Part shown: in pieces, positions 62,168-64,000 of the stretch | Position numbering within the stretch: the stretch's first letter is position 1 | Layout: each line of letters opens with the position of its first letter | NCBI RefSeq assembly: GCF_003429095.1 | Contig: NZ_QVTE01000008.1 | Location: 62,001-126,000, forward strand | Direction of reading: 5' to 3' | Length of the DNA stretch: 64,000 nucleotides | Source: Peribacillus saganii | GTDB taxonomy: Bacteria; Bacillota; Bacilli; Bacillales; DSM-1321 | Position numbers and translations under genes: made by a program | Notes under the pieces: model-generated | Told to the model about the DNA's origin: nothing | What the model saw: only the letters and a program-made list of their open reading frames with translations | Database searches by the model: none

Positions 62168-62295
62168 TACAAAGGGGAGTAGCGTTAGGGTTCGCCCTAA
62201 AACAAAGTCGTCATTCCATGGACATACCATCCATCGGCTTTGTTGGCATGAAAAGTGCTCAGCAAGACCTTTGCCTATTGGCAGGGGTCTTTTTC
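62168..62295 (+). promoter_or_regulatory. yybP-ykoY (manganese) riboswitch with terminator
   Basis: The motif's conserved pieces are AAAGGGGAGTAGCGTTAGGG (62171-) with the TTCG-capped CCCTAA arm, and GGCTTTGTTGGCATG (62236-). It is followed by AGACCTTTGCC-TATT-GGCAGGGGTCT-TTTTC (62265-62295), a terminator. Mn2+ binding allows read-through in this class. The downstream gene is a TerC/YkoY-type Mn exporter, the standard partner. Confidence 0.88.
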
Positions 62296-62350
62296 TATGT
62301 GCCTTATGCTAACAGGGGAAATGCAAAACACTACTTTTGGGAGTTGAGGA

Positions 62351-63118
62351 ATGATGGATACATCAATGCTACTGGAATATGGCTGGGTTCTTATTGTACT
62401 TATTGGTTTAGAGGGGATATTGGCGGCGGATAATGCCGTTGTCATGGCGGTGATGGTAAAACATCTCCCGAAGGACCAGCAAAGGAAGGCCTTATTTTAT
62501 GGATTGATTGGAGCGTTTGCCTTCCGTTTTGTGAGTTTATTCCTTATATCATATCTTGTCAATGTTTGGCAGGTTCAAGCCCTTGGAGCCATTTACCTGC
62601 TTGTTGTTGCCGCCCTGCATCTATACAAACGATTTTCTGGAAAGGAAAAAATAATTGATATAAATTTGCATAAGGGATCGTCCTTCTGGCTGACGGTTTT
62701 AAAGGTTGAATTGGCAGATATTGCTTTTGCAGTTGATTCCATGCTGGCTGCTGTTGCACTTGCCGTAACATTGCCGAAGTCAGGATTGTTTTCGCTGGGA
62801 GGCATTGATGGTGGCCAATTTACTGTCATGTTCCTTGGCGGAATCATCGGATTGGTCATCATGAGATTTGCAGCCAAGGGATTTGTCCAATTGCTTGGAA
62901 AAAGACCTTCATTGGAAACGGCTGCATTTTTCATTGTTGGGTGGGTTGGCATTAAACTAGCAGTCTATACTCTTGCGCATCCGAATATTGCGATCTTGAA
63001 TCAGCATTTCCCGGAATCAATTGAGTGGAAACTCACATTCTGGGTGGTGCTAATCGGCTTGGCGGTTGGCGGATTACTTTTTTCAAATAAAAAGAATGAG
63101 AGTACCCAACAAGCCTAG
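62351..63118 (+). CDS. meeY: TerC-family manganese exporter (YkoY/MeeY-like)
   Basis: A 255-residue membrane protein with seven to eight hydrophobic segments. Acidic membrane motifs typical of TerC are IGLEGILAADNAVVMAVMVKHLP (about residues 19-41) and LTVLKVELADIAFAVDSMLAAVALAV (about 113-138), whose Asp/Glu residues bind metal. Placement behind a yybP-ykoY riboswitch identifies it as the Mn2+ efflux type. Two adjacent ATGs (62351, 62354) follow GGGAG/GAGGA. A terminator-like stem follows. Confidence 0.88.
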   Translation: MMDTSMLLEYGWVLIVLIGLEGILAADNAVVMAVMVKHLPKDQQRKALFYGLIGAFAFRFVSLFLISYLVNVWQVQALGAIYLLVVAALHLYKRFSGKEKIIDINLHKGSSFWLTVLKVELADIAFAVDSMLAAVALAVTLPKSGLFSLGGIDGGQFTVMFLGGIIGLVIMRFAAKGFVQLLGKRPSLETAAFFIVGWVGIKLAVYTLAHPNIAILNQHFPESIEWKLTFWVVLIGLAVGGLLFSNKKNESTQQA

Positions 63119-63133
63119 CGGGTATCATTTATC

Positions 63134-63165
63134 GCTCTGCCGTGAATGAATCATGGCAGGGCTTT
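63134..63165 (+). terminator. Terminator after the Mn exporter gene
   Basis: GCTCTGCCGTG-AATGAAT-CATGGCAGGGC followed by TTT. Confidence 0.65.
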
Positions 63166-63252
63166 GCATTGTCAGGAAGTTGGTTAATAAAGGAAAATCG
63201 AATATACTAACGTCGTTAGATAATAAAGATAACCTGAGTTAAAGGAAGGTAT

Positions 63253-63336
63253 ATGTTGCTGATGCAGAAGTATTGGACAAGAAAACTGCAGCGGCACGGT
63301 CTGCATCCCGACGCTCAACCTGATGGGATCCCCTGA
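63253..63336 (+). CDS. Possible 27-residue peptide
   Basis: AAAGGAAGG lies a few bases before an ATG opening 27 codons (MLLMQKYWTRKLQRHGLHPD...). It is short and of unknown family; it could be a chance frame. Nothing else is recognised in the 63166-63452 spacer. Confidence 0.25.
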   Translation: MLLMQKYWTRKLQRHGLHPDAQPDGIP

Positions 63337-63452
63337 CATTCAGTTTTTTCACTAGATAGTACATGGATGATTCTATCGAAAATTTTCTAGACAGAAAGAT
63401 CGGAAAACATTAATATATTTAGTACTACGAAATATTTAAATGAGGCGGAAAC

Positions 63453-64000
63453 ATGTTAAGAAATAGAAATGTTTGGATATTAATGAGCGGGGAGTTTCTT
63501 GCAGGACTAGGAATGTGGCTTGGGGTTATTGGAAACCTTGAGTTTTTGCAGAAGCTTGTTCCTTCAGATTTCCATAAATCACTGATTCTTTTGGCGGGAA
63601 TGTTTGCAGGATTACTGGTTGGCCCGTTAGCGGGCAGAGTGATTGACAAATATTCAAAAAAGAAAGTCCTCGTGTACTCAGGAATAGTAAGGATTTTTTC
63701 CATTTTGTTTATGTTTATTGCAATTAGCTATGATCAGGTTTTCTGGATGGTCATTTACATGGTTGTTATCGGTATTTCGGCCGCCTTTTATTTCCCAGCC
63801 CTTCAGGCAGCGATACCTTTGATTGTAAAGAATGAAGATTTGCTAAGCATCAACGGGCTGCATATGAATGTATCTACTATCTCCAGAATTTCCGGAACTT
63901 CCTTGGCTGGGATCTTACTGATATCAATATCCTTGTTTAATTTGTACTTTCTTACTCTCTTATCTTATATTTTAATTTTGCTGTGTACGTTTTTCCTAAC
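63453..64000 (+). CDS. MFS transporter (3' end outside window)
   Basis: An open frame of 182 codons to the right edge. GAGGCGGAA precedes the ATG. It reads LRNRNVWILMSGEFLAGLGMWLGVIGNLEFLQ, then the MFS loop GPLAGRVIDKYSKKKVLVYSG (about residues 58-78), FYFPALQAAIPLIVKNEDLLSINGLHMNVSTISRISGTSLAG. This is the MFS_3-type efflux family. At least five hydrophobic segments are visible. The substrate is unknown. Confidence 0.8.
   Translation, partial: MLRNRNVWILMSGEFLAGLGMWLGVIGNLEFLQKLVPSDFHKSLILLAGMFAGLLVGPLAGRVIDKYSKKKVLVYSGIVRIFSILFMFIAISYDQVFWMVIYMVVIGISAAFYFPALQAAIPLIVKNEDLLSINGLHMNVSTISRISGTSLAGILLISISLFNLYFLTLLSYILILLCTFFL

Noticed and set aside
1-64000. CRISPR array, prophage, IS element, tRNA or rRNA
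   Set aside because: No regularly spaced repeats, transposase, integrase, structural phage genes or RNA-gene cores were recognised. The repeats seen are degenerate and irregularly spaced.

Overview
This window comes from a low-GC, Gram-positive, spore-former-type bacterium and fits Bacillaceae. The grounds are A+T-rich DNA, strong AGGAGG-type ribosome sites, frequent GTG/TTG starts, many U-tailed intrinsic terminators, and a typical gene set: HutP, HelD, CsoR/CopZ/CopA, PdxST with PdxR, SdaAA/AB, a DhaS-like aldehyde dehydrogenase with a perfect CcpA cre box, DUF1659/DUF2922/YvrJ, and an S-box and a yybP-ykoY riboswitch. The species cannot be named from the sequence. No rRNA, tRNA, CRISPR, intact insertion sequence or prophage was seen.

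Layout. 1-9 kb: a partial flavoprotein, a RraB-like gene, an HD phosphohydrolase with a hairpin leader, an orphan lactate racemase (larA), two small minus-strand genes, a frameshifted LysR regulator, a BCCT osmolyte transporter, then gene debris ending in a truncated GNAT gene. 9-19 kb: a FAD oxidase with a half-size MFS protein, an oxidoreductase fragment, the aldehyde dehydrogenase, helD, and hutP-hutH. The hut operon stops in a hutU remnant, followed by an intact-looking SAM riboswitch with no methionine or cysteine gene behind it. 19-30 kb: small and housekeeping genes, an NlpC/P60 wall hydrolase, a cysteine-rich copper-storage-type protein and csoR-copZ-copA. 30-43 kb: pdxS-pdxT divergent from pdxR, cell-wall and lipase-like enzymes, niacin transporter, thioesterase, serine deaminase, galE and an M42 aminopeptidase. 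43-48.5 kb: cyanophycinase, cyanophycin synthetase and a diverged MurE-like ligase. 48.5-64 kb: DUF3243, a Pro/Gln/Gly-rich protein, GDPD, the DUF1659/DUF2922/YvrJ trio, an ATG22/UMF1-type MFS, ggt, a cold-shock protein, RF3, an EAL protein, ftsW, the Mn-riboswitch-controlled TerC exporter and a partial MFS gene.

How the genes work together. csoR-copZ-copA plus the Cys-rich protein form a copper sensing, chaperoning, export and storage set. pdxS/pdxT make pyridoxal phosphate and are probably controlled by the divergent pdxR. cphB-cphA store and mobilise nitrogen as cyanophycin. The neighbouring MurE paralogue has lost the diaminopimelate-recognition motif, and this locus is the best candidate here for undescribed biochemistry. 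Gene decay clusters at 2.0-2.6, 5.0-6.3, 8.3-9.1, 11.3-11.6 and 18.7-19.3 kb. A dispersed non-coding repeat family sits in at least six places.
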